64,000 nt of DNA from Gordius sp. MW1 (Eukaryota; Nematomorpha; Gordioida; Gordea; Gordiidae). Below are positions 9,983-21,700 of this stretch, piece after piece. A program made the translations under genes and the position numbers. The DNA is taken from NCBI GenBank assembly GCA_964036665.1, contig OZ038528.1, positions 16,851,245-16,915,244 of the forward strand. The letters run 5' to 3'. How positions within the stretch are numbered: the stretch's first letter is position 1; each line of letters begins with the position of its first letter. The notes under the pieces are model-generated. The model saw nothing but the letters and a program-made list of their open reading frames with translations, did no database searches and was not told the DNA's origin.

Positions 9983-10631
9983 TATATCGTCGATGTATGC
10001 CGCTACTCCCTTCATGCCTCCTAATATTTGATCCATTGTTTTTTGAAAAATATCCGCGGCACAATTTAAGTTAAAAGACCTACGGTTAACTTTAAATAAG
10101 CCCGTGTGTGTGGAGAACGTCAATCGTTGGCTCGTCTCTGGACCTATATCGAGTTTATTTAATAAATCATCGATTTTGGGTAAGGGGTACAATAAACCTT
10201 GTGCCTATTTATTTATCTTAAACCGATAATCGATGCATAATCGTAGACTCCCATCGCTTTTCCTTACGGGTACCACTGGACTGGCCCATCTTGAGAAATC
10301 GATTGGTTCTATTACCCTTTCTCTGACCCATTTATTTAGTTCTTCTTCCATCCACTTCTTTCTTCCAAGCCATCGGCACCCTTCGCGCGGGGATAAATAC
10401 GGGAACTAAGCCCTTTTTTAACGGTACTTCCACCCTTATTCCCTTGGCTGCTTTTGGGAATTCGTTTTGCTGGTCCTCCCATTGCTTCATAACGTGCTGG
10501 ATAGCGGACTTGGTATCCTTCGGTCTTTCCACGTAATTGACCGCGAACCGTTCAGCCGCTGCTCTCGAGTTCCAACGTATTCTTCGCCAAATTTCGGGCT
10601 CGAATTCTTGGATCCAATCGATCCCGCACAA
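9983..10631 (-). pseudogene. Reverse transcriptase N-terminal and palm part of the older Ty3/gypsy element
   Basis: Two open pieces (10631-10332 and 10192-9983) show VPVFIPARRVPMAWKKEVD, RWASPVVPVRKSDGSLRLCI, YPLPKIDDLLNKL, FKVNRRSFNLNCAADIFQKT and then GVAAYIDDI, the catalytic motif. The coding sequence stops directly after YIDDI, where the 920-bp element begins. It resumes on the other side at 9060 with LLIAGETEEVNNERLLKVL. Confidence 0.8.
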
Positions 10632-10688
10632 CGGAGGTCACGCTAGGTCTGCTAACAATAACGGCAGCTGTTTCCTCGTGTTACCCAT

Positions 10689-11215
10689 TCAGAGATCGGC
10701 TTGCACCTTGGCTACGATTTTTATTTCCTCGTGGCTGTATGCGTACACCATCGGGACGGGCTCTTTGTTGCATGGGATCTCCTTCGCCCATCTTCGCGCC
10801 GGTATTATCGATACCGTAGCGCCCTTATCGAAGTTAAATTGGAACAACTCGTTATTAATATATATATCTATTGTTAACACTTCTAAATCATGGTTTAACC
10901 TGGGAATCCGGACCACTACGCTCCACGCCTCTTCGGACCCGTCCTGCAAGGTGCTTAGCCCCCCATTTATCGTCTCGGCCGTTAACGCCAGCTCTCGTAG
11001 GCGGTCCCTTTTGATGTCATTTTCTGTCAACAGCCTTGCCTGTAAGCTTCTATCGCGTAATCCTATAATGAATTGGTCAGCAATTCTGTTTTGGAATTCT
11101 TCCTTTCCGAAGTTGCTGCTGTTAACTCCGGCCTTGAGTCTATTTGCGTACGCGTCTATCATCTCTCCCTGGCCTTGTCGATATAATGATATCCTTTCGT
11201 AACGTTTTTTGGAAA
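10689..11215 (-). pseudogene. Gag end and protease of the older Ty3/gypsy element
   Basis: Open from about 11210 on the minus strand. Gag part: LYRQGQGEMIDAYANRLK, then FQNRIADQFIIGLRDRSLQA, typical of retroelement capsid C-terminal halves. The protease follows with FQFNFDKGATVSIIPARRW. The loop reads D-K-G where an active enzyme has D-T-G or D-S-G, so the protease is almost surely dead. The long plus-strand ORF across this region is its shadow. Confidence 0.75.
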
Positions 11216-11334
11216 ATATTACCCCGCTCTTTAAAGCTATAGTGTGAAAACAAATTTTTCAGAACTAAAATAAAGCATCTAAATCGTAAGATTATATTAG
11301 GGAACGTAATGTATTGCATCGCATTCACCAACAA

Positions 11335-12104
11335 AATTACAAGTGCCGGTAGAGAAATTTATTTTTCGGTGTTGTGGTACTCCTACTTTATAATTCGTTT
11401 TAATACTATAATATTTGAAATGTGTTGTCGTTTAAAACTCCTTTATAATAATATTCATAGGAAACACGGCTATGTTTGGAACATATAACATAATTTTGAA
11501 GCCACATTGATTTTGAATGGTAATCTAGGATAACATAATATCCCTTATATTGCGTGTTTTATGCAGGAAATAAAAAAATGGTTAAAAGGGATAATTTGCA
11601 AGGAGACTGTATGACAGATAGAAGATGGATATACACCACAGCTGGTGGGAATAGATATGGAGACTTAGGACATACAAAGACCATAAGACATGGTGACAAA
11701 AGGAGTTACAAGGGGAGCTAGGACGTTGACAAAGCGAAAGTCATGAGGACAAAAGAGGGACCATGAAATGACAGTTGGAATTGCTGTCAGGAGACTTTGC
11801 TTGGAGGAATGTTTAATATAATACATTATTATCTTAACCGAGCAGAAATACCTTGTAGTGGTGGTTGAGCTTGTGTACTCTCGGGATCCAAAAGCTATAC
11901 TTTGGTAGCCAAACAGAATTTTTGTGTTTGTTATTGGTTGGGTCACCCTAGTGGCAAGGTTCTTGGTGAAGAGTCAGACTAAAATTTCTGGGCTTTTTGA
12001 GGGAGTACTAGTGAAATGGAAGTGCTAGATTAAGCCTATCAATACAAGTGGTCTAAAGAAAAGTTTAATTCACCAAAATGACGGCATCATAAAGAATAAC
12101 AGGT
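11335..12104. other. No gene seen
   Basis: Unassigned sequence between the older Ty3/gypsy element and the LINE. One open frame (11665-11946, minus) shows no family motif. Confidence 0.4.
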
Positions 12105-12339
12105 AGTCAAGCGCAAAAATCTAACATAGTTCCGTCAGGCTTGGAAGGCCGAGATATCAATACTGCCTCATTCCATATAAACCAAAATGTATACTATAAC
12201 AAAGAAGCAGCATGAAAACCAAGCTAGGGCGTTCCCCTTAAGCAACGCGCGCATTCTTCGCCTGGAATGTGTGGGAAATAAACTAAGGCTACCGCTCTTT
12301 TAAAAAACGGAAGCGGTTAAAGACATTAGTTTGCGTAGG

Positions 12340-13010
12340 ATAAAGTTTGGGTCATGGAATATTGGTACAATGACTAGCAAGAGCAGAGAATTGGCAACGT
12401 TCTAAGGAGGAGAAAAATCGATATCGCTTGTATACAAGAGACCAAATGAAAGGGCCAAAAAACAAAATACATAGGTGACGGATACAAATTATATTTTTAC
12501 GGTACAGAAACTCATCGGAATACGTCGGTATAGTGCTATCGGAAGAATTTCAGCAAACTGTCGTCGATGTTAAAAGAATCAATGAAAGAATAATAGCTAT
12601 ACAGCTTTGTCATGAATCTACTATGATAAAGTTATATCAGCATACGCCCCTCAAAGTGGATGCTCTGAGGCGGATAAAGATTGTTTTTGGAAAGAGCTTG
12701 AAGATGTTCTATCCCAATTTGGTAAAGAGGGACTAATAATTATCGGAGCGGACCTCAATGGACACGTGGGCAAATCGGGGAGGATTTGAAAGAAATCACG
12801 GTGGTCGGGGTTACGGCCTAAGAAATGAAGGAGGTACGGAAATTATAGAAATTGCTCAAGCTTTTGACCTAGCAATAGGAAATACCTACCTTCTTCAAAA
12901 AGAGACAGGAACATCTAATAACGTACAAAAGCGGCAGCCGTATCACTCAGATAGATTTCTTTCTAGTCAACAGAGCGCACTTAAACTATGTTCAAAATGT
13001 TAAGGTAATA
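12340..13010 (+). pseudogene. LINE endonuclease (APE type), degenerate
   Basis: Pieces in several frames read IKFGSWNIGTMTSKSRELAT, VISAYAPQSGCSEADKDCFW, LIIIGADLNGHVGKSG, then AFDLAIGNTYL. These are the N-terminal, AYAPQ and GDLNGHVG motifs of apurinic-type LINE endonucleases, which nick the target site. Here the G-D of GDLNGH reads A-D, and there are many stops. Confidence 0.75.
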
Positions 13011-13689
13011 CCTAGTAAAATATTGGCCTGCCAACACACTGTTGGTGATGGACTTTACATTAAAGAGCAAAAGGTAAAAAGAGTAGCGGCTACTATACAA
13101 TGGAGGAAACTAAAGGATAATATTCAACATTTTAAGAAACAAGTAATTATATATGCTGAATTTAAGGAAAATACTTCATGTGAGGATCAATGGAATGGTT
13201 TAGCTGCCACAATGCAAAAAGCGGGACGACAAATACTGAGTGAAAGCAAGCCTAAAAGAATTCTCAAGAAGACGTGGTGGTGGAATTAAGAAGTGCAAAA
13301 ATGTATCAAGGAAAAGAAGTGATTGTACAAAGTTTGGTATAAAAGCAAGGATAATAATGATAAGCAAGCTTACCAAGTAGCTAAAAGATCGGCTAAAAAA
13401 TTTGTAGCAAAAGCAAGGTGTACGACGATATTAATGTAAAACTAAACTCAAAGGAAGGAGAAAGCTTGATTTACAAAATCGCAAAGTCAAGGGCGTGAAA
13501 TTCTAAAGATTACCTAGAATGCCGGCTAATCAAGGATCAAAAACTAACACACGACAGCCATATACATCAAAGATGGTACGACTATTATAGCGATTTATCA
13601 ATTGAAAAGGGGCTTGTAGTCGAAGACATTAACCCGGAAAATACAATAAGAGAATTAACACAGCGGACTGGATCACGGAATCGGAAGTC

Positions 13690-14583
13690 AAAGTTGCTAT
13701 GGGTAAAAAGTCAGGAATCTCTTGGACCCGACAATATACCAATAGAGGGCTTTAAAGCGTTAGGCATTACTGGTGCACAATTCCTCGCCAACCTTTTCAA
13801 CAATATCTTGAAAATGTGTAAAATGCCTAACGAGTGGAGGGATAGCTACATGATCCCGATATACAAGATGAAAGGGGACATTCATGTGTAGTCTATGCAT
13901 TCAGGATTGCAACAATTATAGAGGGACAAAGCTTATAAGTCACACTTTCAAGGTGTGGGAAAAGTGATCGAAAAACGGCTTCGGAGTTTGGCTCAATTTC
14001 GAGATAACCAATTCGGATTCATCGGAGAGGTCTACACCAGACGCTCTAAACGGTATTAGAAGATTAATGTAACGGTTTAAAGAAAGGGAAGAGGATTTGC
14101 ACATGTGTTTCATCGATCTAGAAAAGCGTTCGACAAAGTTCCTCGTACTTTAGTGTGGAAATGTCTTATTAGAAAACAATGTGCCAGAAGTATACGTCAG
14201 AGCAATAAAAGATATGTACAAGGGAAGTAGAACGTACGTTAGAACAACGGTGGGGACTACAAAGGGCTTTGACATTAACACTGGAGTCCATCAAGGTTCA
14301 GCTCTTAGTCCCTTCCTATTCATAATGATAATGGATATTTAAACCAAGGATTTAGGCCAGGAAGCTCTTTGGGCTATGATCTTTGACGATATAATCCTCG
14401 GTGCCAAAAGTGAACAAGAATTGGCTAATACTCTAAATAGATGGGTAAATGCAATAGAAGAAAGCGGTCTCAGGGTAAATCGAAAGAAAATAGAATCCAT
14501 GAAGACAAAGTTTAAATCGGATGAAAATCAGCTATGTGCGTCCCTTACCTTAGGCGATTGGCAACTTACAAGCGTGGATTAAA
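13690..14583 (+). pseudogene. LINE reverse transcriptase, degenerate
   Basis: Shows SLGPDNIPIEGFKALG, DCNNYRGTKLISHTFKVWEK, EEDLHMCFIDLEK (palm, first Asp), TGVHQGSALSPFLFIMIMDI and AMIFDDIILGA. The last is the catalytic box, usually FADDIVL, with the A of FADD missing, plus many stops. Motif order and the HQGSALSPFLF box are typical of the RTE-like lineage. Confidence 0.8.
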
Positions 14584-15692
14584 GAAATTAGTAATTTTCG
14601 CAAATTAAATTATCTTAAAAAGGTAAATAAAAAATAATGAATTGGGTAGATATCAAAAACAGCATTTTAAAATAAATATCATTTAAACAATACATAAAAT
14701 TGAAAATGTAAAAACTGCGATTAAAGTTTGTTTAATAGTATAGCGCCATCAATATTTGGCATAATAATAAGAATTTATTGACGTTTAAATTTATAAACTA
14801 ACGAGGAAGGTAAATTGACTATTATAGGGCAAAATTACATGGTTAAAATACACCAGTTGCACTCTTCAAAATGGAGGAAAATTTGACACACAATTAACCA
14901 TATGGCAGGATCAGTCTATATAGTCTATGCAAATATGTTATAGTTTAACATGCCCTAAATAACAATATAATAAATTATCCAATTATTGGTAATTTATTTT
15001 AATCATATATTAATGACACTTAATTTCAAAGAACCAAAATTTTAATATCAACATTCTGTTACAACGTGACACATCATTGAAGGGTTTTTTAATTTATAAA
15101 CTTTAACTATAATAATGACAACGCTCACTCTACACCAATGAATTTTTAATATTTTCCATGGCGATTGCTTAAAAAAATAGTTTTCCCTAGTTTTTAACAC
15201 TTCTAAATTTTGGTTTATAATATTTAGGTAATATAAAAGTTGATAAGCCCTTTGACCGTAAGCCCTGAAAATATATTAAATTAATTTGTAACTGACATCC
15301 ATATAGCAAAAGAAGTCATATTATTAAAAATATAAAACTGCCAATAAAATTATGTCGAATTTAAAAATAAGCTTATCCTAGGGAAAACTACTAACGTATC
15401 CAAATCTAAAATTTGTAACTAAGCGTGAATAACAAAACATATAGACAAATTTATTGTATATAAACATTTTAATATAGAATATGTATGTACATATTTACAA
15501 ATATTTATAAAATGATAAATGTTGATTATTCGCGGCGGGCTCAAACCATTTTCAGAGTGAGGGTGGTGGCATCAAAGCACTGAGAAGTAATTGCCATAGA
15601 CAGGGTCCTAATGCATCAAGTTATGAGCAAATATTTTATTTGCGATAATCGTAGGGGAAAGGCTGCGTAGGCTATGCGTATATATGTTCCGA
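14584..15692. other. AT-rich flank, 3' side of the integrin gene
   Basis: No coding signal. It lies downstream of the integrin stop codon (minus strand) and contains its likely 3' UTR next to 15693. Confidence 0.5.
15635..15640 (-). terminator. Possible poly-A signal of the integrin gene
   Basis: AATAAA on the minus strand, 53 bases after the stop codon at 15693-15695. The sequence is so AT-rich that other copies exist, so choosing this one is inference. Confidence 0.35.
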
Positions 15693-15776
15693 TTAGAGAT
15701 CGCTTATTCCATTATAAGGCTTTTCGAGGCGGGCTGTGTGAGACGGTTTTATCACTTTTCTCTTGAAAAAGCCCAT
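15693..15776 (-). CDS. Integrin alpha exon 26, cytoplasmic tail
   Basis: [20 protein letters not shown] then YNGISDL and TAA. The GFFKR motif directly after the membrane is the universal alpha-subunit tail signal that clasps the beta chain and keeps the receptor at rest. Missed by simple ORF scans because it is only 27 codons. Confidence 0.95.
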   Translation of the reverse strand: MGFFKRKVIKPSHTARLEKPYNGISDL

Positions 15777-18700
15777 CTAAAACAATATTTATTAATTTAT
15801 GTTAGATTCAAATTTTGCTAAATAATGGAAATATTAATCCAAAATCCTAATTGTTTGCATCTTATAAGACACATATTGAGACAACATGCAGATTTAAATA
15901 AAAAAAAATTAGCCTTTTTTTGATTCCTTTTCAACATTTAAATAATCTAAAAATAAAAGTAATCATCCCTAGAACTCCAGATTATATAAGTGTTTTAAAA
16001 TAAAGCGAGTTATTATTCAATTTATAATGCAAACCTTCCAAAGTCCTATGGTTAGTAGGAAAAAGAGAAATACTCCAGAACAAACAGCAACGATTATAAT
16101 CCATGGTTCGTTTTCTTTGTGCTCCATTACGACATCCAAGTCTGGGTAGGCGATTGTCTCAATCTTCAAATATAAAAATTAATTAATTGTAAATTTTTAA
16201 AAAAGTATAAAATAAATTTGATTTGATGACATTTGAATTGGTAACTTAAATTTCGACAGCATTGAGATTTTGTAACCTTTAAAAATGGTTTAGGTAGAAC
16301 TAAAAAGTATACATCATGCTTGATTGATAAAAACTCGTAATTTTTTTAAATTAACTTAGCCAAACCATAATAGGAAATGAACATCATATCCCTCACGTGC
16401 ATATTTACAAATTAAATATAACGTAAATTTTTATATTCTCTTCGAATCTACTTTAAACAAAATCCCAGAGATTGCTCATTTTATTGCTATTAAAGATTAA
16501 AAAAACATTGTAATTCTTTCATTAACAATTGCATAGCATCGTTGGGAGGACAAGGTCGTGTAACCATTGATGAGAAAATGGCATTATTCGGTAGAACAGT
16601 ACCATGGGCGTAGCCAGGAAGGGGCGGCTGCCCCCCTCTAAATCCAAAAATTCTTTAAAGTTCAATAAAATTATGGCTAAAATTACGAAAAATTATCATT
16701 TTGCCCCTCCCTAAATCATTATCGCCCCCCCCCCTCTACATCCAATCCTGGCTACGCCCATGAACAGCACGCATTATTGGATAATGAAACTGTAATTTCA
16801 CTATAATATTAGTTGAAGGTGTTGAATTTATCTCTCTTTGCTATAATTTTGCATTATTACGTGCGTTTCGTCGTTGCTGACATTTTGCTCAACGTGATAT
16901 TTCTTGTCTATGACTATCTTTGCTCTGGACAATATGGTTACTGCATCGACTGTTGGGTAATCCTGAACACAAGGAAAATGATGTAATTTACTCAATTTAT
17001 TAAATTAAATAAGAGCTTTTAATGAAATGTTTGTTTTAGTTTTAATAACAATTATTATGGGTAGAAGTGAAATTATGTATCTTCTATAGATACAACTAAA
17101 CCTACTCAATGGGCTACTAAATTATGGAAAATTGCTAAAATATTTAAAAACAACAACAATATTTAATGGGAAAGCAAGATATATGTTTCAAGTAAGCTGG
17201 AGTACATCAATAACGATAAAACAAAAACTACAACAGTGAGCTAGTAAACATTATAAATCCCCCTTGATCTGACATTGAATATATAGTTATCCTGCAAGTG
17301 TCGACATTTATACAATTATTTAAGGAATTAAATAAATTAATCAAATGGACAAAAAACTTAATCTTAATTTCTTACAAATCATTTTAGGTATTAATTAATT
17401 CGCATTTTAAAATCAGGTCGAGTTAAGGCTTGTGATATTACATCTTCACGTGGCACAATTATTATTTGCCAATTTGTGTTTAATTCAACAAACATGGATG
17501 GATTGCCATAGAAATTCAAACAAAATGCGAGGGTAAACAAAAAATAGATTAACAATTTTATTTTGAATATTATCTCCTTAATTCATAGCATTATTCAAGA
17601 TTCTCGGGCGCTCGAATAGTTTCAGTTATAATAAACTAAGTAAAAGTTTTAATTTTGCTTTAAGATAATTTTAAAATTAAATGGTTACTTCGACGAGGGT
17701 GGAGTTCCATATTCTAGCTTGGAGGTGAATCACGATACTTTCCGAAGGCGACAATTCACCTATGTGGCAATTGAATGTAAAGCACCGAGCACTTCCCTTT
17801 TGGCAATCCTGGAAATAAACAGACATCTCTCTCAATCTTTAATATTATCATATAATGGGATCGATAATAATTATTAACCTTGTCACATTTTAAAAGTCAA
17901 ATCATGTCTGAACTTTCAAGTTCTCGTTCATATGGCTTTTCTTGGTGGAATGGCAAATATTAGACTCGCTATTATATTAAATGTACGAGTTTATACTCTT
18001 ATTTAAAAAATATTTGGATAACTTTGCAATATGCGGGTTTGGATTTAGTGATTGATCAGCAACTGTTGTATTTTATCTTAAAAGTTTTTATTCTGTTTAA
18101 TGCCCAAAAAATCGTGTTTTTTCAATAACTTAGCAAACTTTGCCAAAAATAAAATAGGTACTTTCATTGAACTATATAATTTTTTTCTTATTTAGGGCGC
18201 TTTGTTTAGGCACACATTTATCCATGGACCCCGAAGATTCTAAGGTAGTAATTTTAGAGATTATTAATAAAACATGCAAAACGATTACCAATTCTCAAAA
18301 ATTATGATAACTTTTAGGACAAAACGTTCTTTGGTGACTAAAACAAAGATATCTGGAAATTCATTAAAAATTAAAAAAAAACAATAAGATGGGTCCAGAA
18401 GAAAAAAGATCCCGCAATCTGACAAATATATCTGATAGAGAATCTTACGCAGAACATTAATACGTTTTTAGTTCTTTCCCTAGTCGTCCAAATTTTGTGA
18501 TAAATGAGGCTAAAGGTGCAAAAAATAGCCCTTTAACGTTTTTTAGGCTATATTCCCATGCAATTTTAAATTTTTTCCATAATTCTTAAAAGTAAAATTC
18601 TCTATCAGAATTATTTGTCAGATCACGGGGCACAGTCGCAAAGTCAATACTGCAATTGAACCTACCATAGTAACGACGTTTTTGACTTTGCCTCCGAGTA

Positions 18701-21700
18701 ACTTTGATTCGGGCAGAATGACAAGTTCCCTCTTCAGCCTCTTGACTATTTTTTTATAAGCGATCGCAGCTTTCCTTTTAGCCCTGTTTAATATTGTGTC
18801 AGGACTGGCTTTTAATTTCTAAAAGAAAAAGAGGAAACCATTTATGTAATTGAAAAATTTAAGGCGAAAACATATAGAAATGTATATCATTATTCACATC
18901 TTTATATAAATCCATTAAAATTATTAAAGTAAATAGCATCTTTATAGGCCTAAATTACAATAATCAGGACAAATTTGGGGGGAAATGTTTATAAGGCACC
19001 GATTATTGGTAATATTACCTTTTTCGATTTGGTTTTATTCGGTAATTTCAAAATATCGGAAGCTCGCACATCTAGCTTCAGGAAATTAACTCGGCTCGTT
19101 TCGATTTCGCATAAACCATTTCCATCCACCTAAATTAATAAAAAAATATATAACGCCTAAATTTGGAAATGAACAACAAGGTTTCTAATAAAATTTAAAC
19201 TCCTCACAATTTTAAAATTTCCCACGCGGATTTCACATAAATATATTTCGAAACGTTAATCTTTTGATCACAAATAGTGAGTTTTTGAGCTCAAAAAGTC
19301 TAAACTAAATAATTTTTTTGAAATTATTCAAGCGAATTTTCTCCAATATAAAAAATAAAAATTATGCAATATTCAAAGTTTGTTAATAATTTTAAAGGAT
19401 CTATGTGAGAATTTTCATGAATTTTACCCACGGAAAATTCAAGCATAATTAAATTAAAGTTATAAAAACGGCTGTGTTTTGTTTGGTCGCCCTTTGGTTT
19501 TAGTCGACTAAACATAACAAACCAAGGGTATTTTGGTCTGTTTATGTTTAGTCAGTAGCATTAATCTAAGAGCACCCTCTTTACCAGCAGGGGTGTGCCT
19601 CTGCCAGGTTAATAAAGTTTTTACACTAATTATACCATACGACATTAGATTACAAACAACAACTTTTAAGAGAGCAGCAATACAAGATTTATCTAATTGT
19701 AGGTAAAAAAACCATGCTAACCGATCAATATAAATAAATGAGCACCTAGCTTTTAAAAGCATATTTTAGCAATTTGACTGATATATAAATTAAACTACCC
19801 AGGGGTGTCGAATCAAGTAAAGCAGCCATTTGCCGTGCGTTCTATTGTTTTCCACTTCGTACGGCCAGTATATAGTAACGTCGGATGCTCCTATTGTACC
19901 TGGGCCATGGTTGACCACCTGAAGTAAGATGTTTGTAAAAATCATGCCTTTTCACAATTTAAAATATATTTTAGTGGAATTATTATTTAACATTTATTCG
20001 CAATGCATATTAATTTTGGTATATAACATAGAAGTATAGACCGGATTTTTAATTTCTTAACGTGTGGCTCAATTTTAGTTGTAAAGTTTTATGGTACAAA
20101 AAAAATTTAAGGCATGGAAAAAATTCAAAAAACTATAAAATTCAAATAACCTGTTTATAATTCATATTTAATTAGCAACTACATTTAAGTGTTTCTTAAT
20201 TACTCAGTATGGCCCATAACCCGACAAGGGAGCAATCATACTTATATAACTTTTTGGCTACTAAAGTCTTTGAAAAGGCGATATTAATGAAAGCTTCGTA
20301 AACAACTCTTCTCGCTATTTGACACTTTTCCTACCACAATGTAAAGGTATTTCCTGAATAGTTAGTATTATTAATAATTAACAGAGTTTTCTCGTTAATA
20401 ATTCATACGATGCAACATAGCCAGGCATCGATATTTTTTAAAGATACCTTAGAGAGAGCTATATGGGAATTTCTATATAGAGCTATTTTAGAAATAATAT
20501 TAGGAAATATTATCTAAACAGCCTTACAACGTAACGATGTTCAATTAAGCTTCCGATGTCTGATCCTTTCTTCATGAAACTTTCGCCGTGAGGAATCCCG
20601 CCGTAGAAAATTTGCTCGGGAAAGGATACCCTGGTGCAGATATAACAATTTTATAAATAAATTTGGTGTATTTCAACAATTTCGAAACGTTACGAATGAA
20701 AAATTATGATACTTTAACTTTTCAAGTTATTTTGGAAAATACTTAAAAATATCCCGTAATTTAGCATAAAGAAATTAATGTGAGATTTAGTGAAGAGGCA
20801 AAACAAGAATCTATACTTACCCGGCTAAGCTGATTTCCGATTTGATTATAATTAAAGCGGTCATAGTGGTATTTTTGGGGTAGCTATTCATATCCATACT
20901 CGTCCTAAATACACCGTTAAATTAAATCTTATAAAATCAAAATATTGGTAAAATAAATTCTCGACACAAATTGTTCATATATATATTTTATTATTTTAAA
21001 TTTCAGAAATTGATTATACAATCACAAATGTTGAAAAATTGTTAAATGCGATTCAGCAATCTGTTTAAAAAATTATACACAGAATAATAATAGTGAAAAA
21101 ATGTAAAAAAAAATTAAGCATAGTTGCATAAATCAGTGCATCTTACGTGCTAACATTGATAAACATAGTGACGTTATTGTCCTCCAATTTTAAGGGTGTA
21201 ACGTCAAAATTGAACGTTAATTCTACCTGTTAGGGTTTGAAAAAATAAATCACATTTATCGTTAAATCAATTTATGTTCAATTTAATTTTTAAAACAAAT
21301 TTCTAGTTCATTTGCGAATTATTTTATGATACCAAACATATTTTTTAATTTTTGCTAAATAGTGTCACTACGGGCCTTAATATTAAAAAATTTAAGCTTC
21401 ACAAAATCCACCAAATTATTCATTTTAATGCACGAGGTTAATTTATTTAAATTTGATCGACAAATATCTTAAAAGTTACCTTTTCGTCGGGTTTAAAAGG
21501 ATTTCCAATTTCGCATTTGATCAAAGTCGCGTTCCACAGCGAACAGAGGTAATTTTTGGACTTGTCCTGCACCATTTAAAAAGTAGCAATTTTACAGCTG
21601 ATTTGGGTAAACAATGTAAACACTCAACACAATTTGCAGTGTTTTGCAAAAAAAAAGTTTTATATGAGTGAACTCTAAATTTATCTTAAATTCGTAGCAA

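Larger units (their letters stand above)
7880..11215 (-). mobile_element. Older, decayed Ty3/gypsy element (coding body only)
   Basis: On the minus strand, order Gag, protease, RT, RNase H, integrase zinc-finger region, all broken by stops and frame changes. The integrase core is missing and no LTRs were found. It is a different lineage from the element at 3097-7345, because the aligned RT and RNase H motifs differ at many positions. The RT is split by a separate 920-bp insertion at 9063-9982. Confidence 0.85.
12105..14583 (+). mobile_element. RTE-like non-LTR retrotransposon (LINE), decayed, 3'-truncated
   Basis: One degraded ORF on the plus strand with endonuclease then reverse transcriptase. 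The 5' leader starts near 12105 (GGCTTGGAAGGCC region). Coding similarity stops at 14583, just after FKSDENQLCA and LTLGDWQL. No poly-A tail or target duplication was found. It belongs to the lineage whose relics are often mis-named craniofacial development protein 2-like in insect annotations. A second copy lies at 62195-63620. Confidence 0.8.

Noticed and set aside
10537..11202. 221-codon open frame on the plus strand
   Set aside because: It lies opposite the Gag and protease of the older Ty3/gypsy element, whose minus-strand motifs are clear. The plus-strand translation has no family motif.
12758..13289. Short open frames as small independent genes
   Set aside because: They are pieces of the decayed LINE endonuclease and linker, in the expected order and strand.
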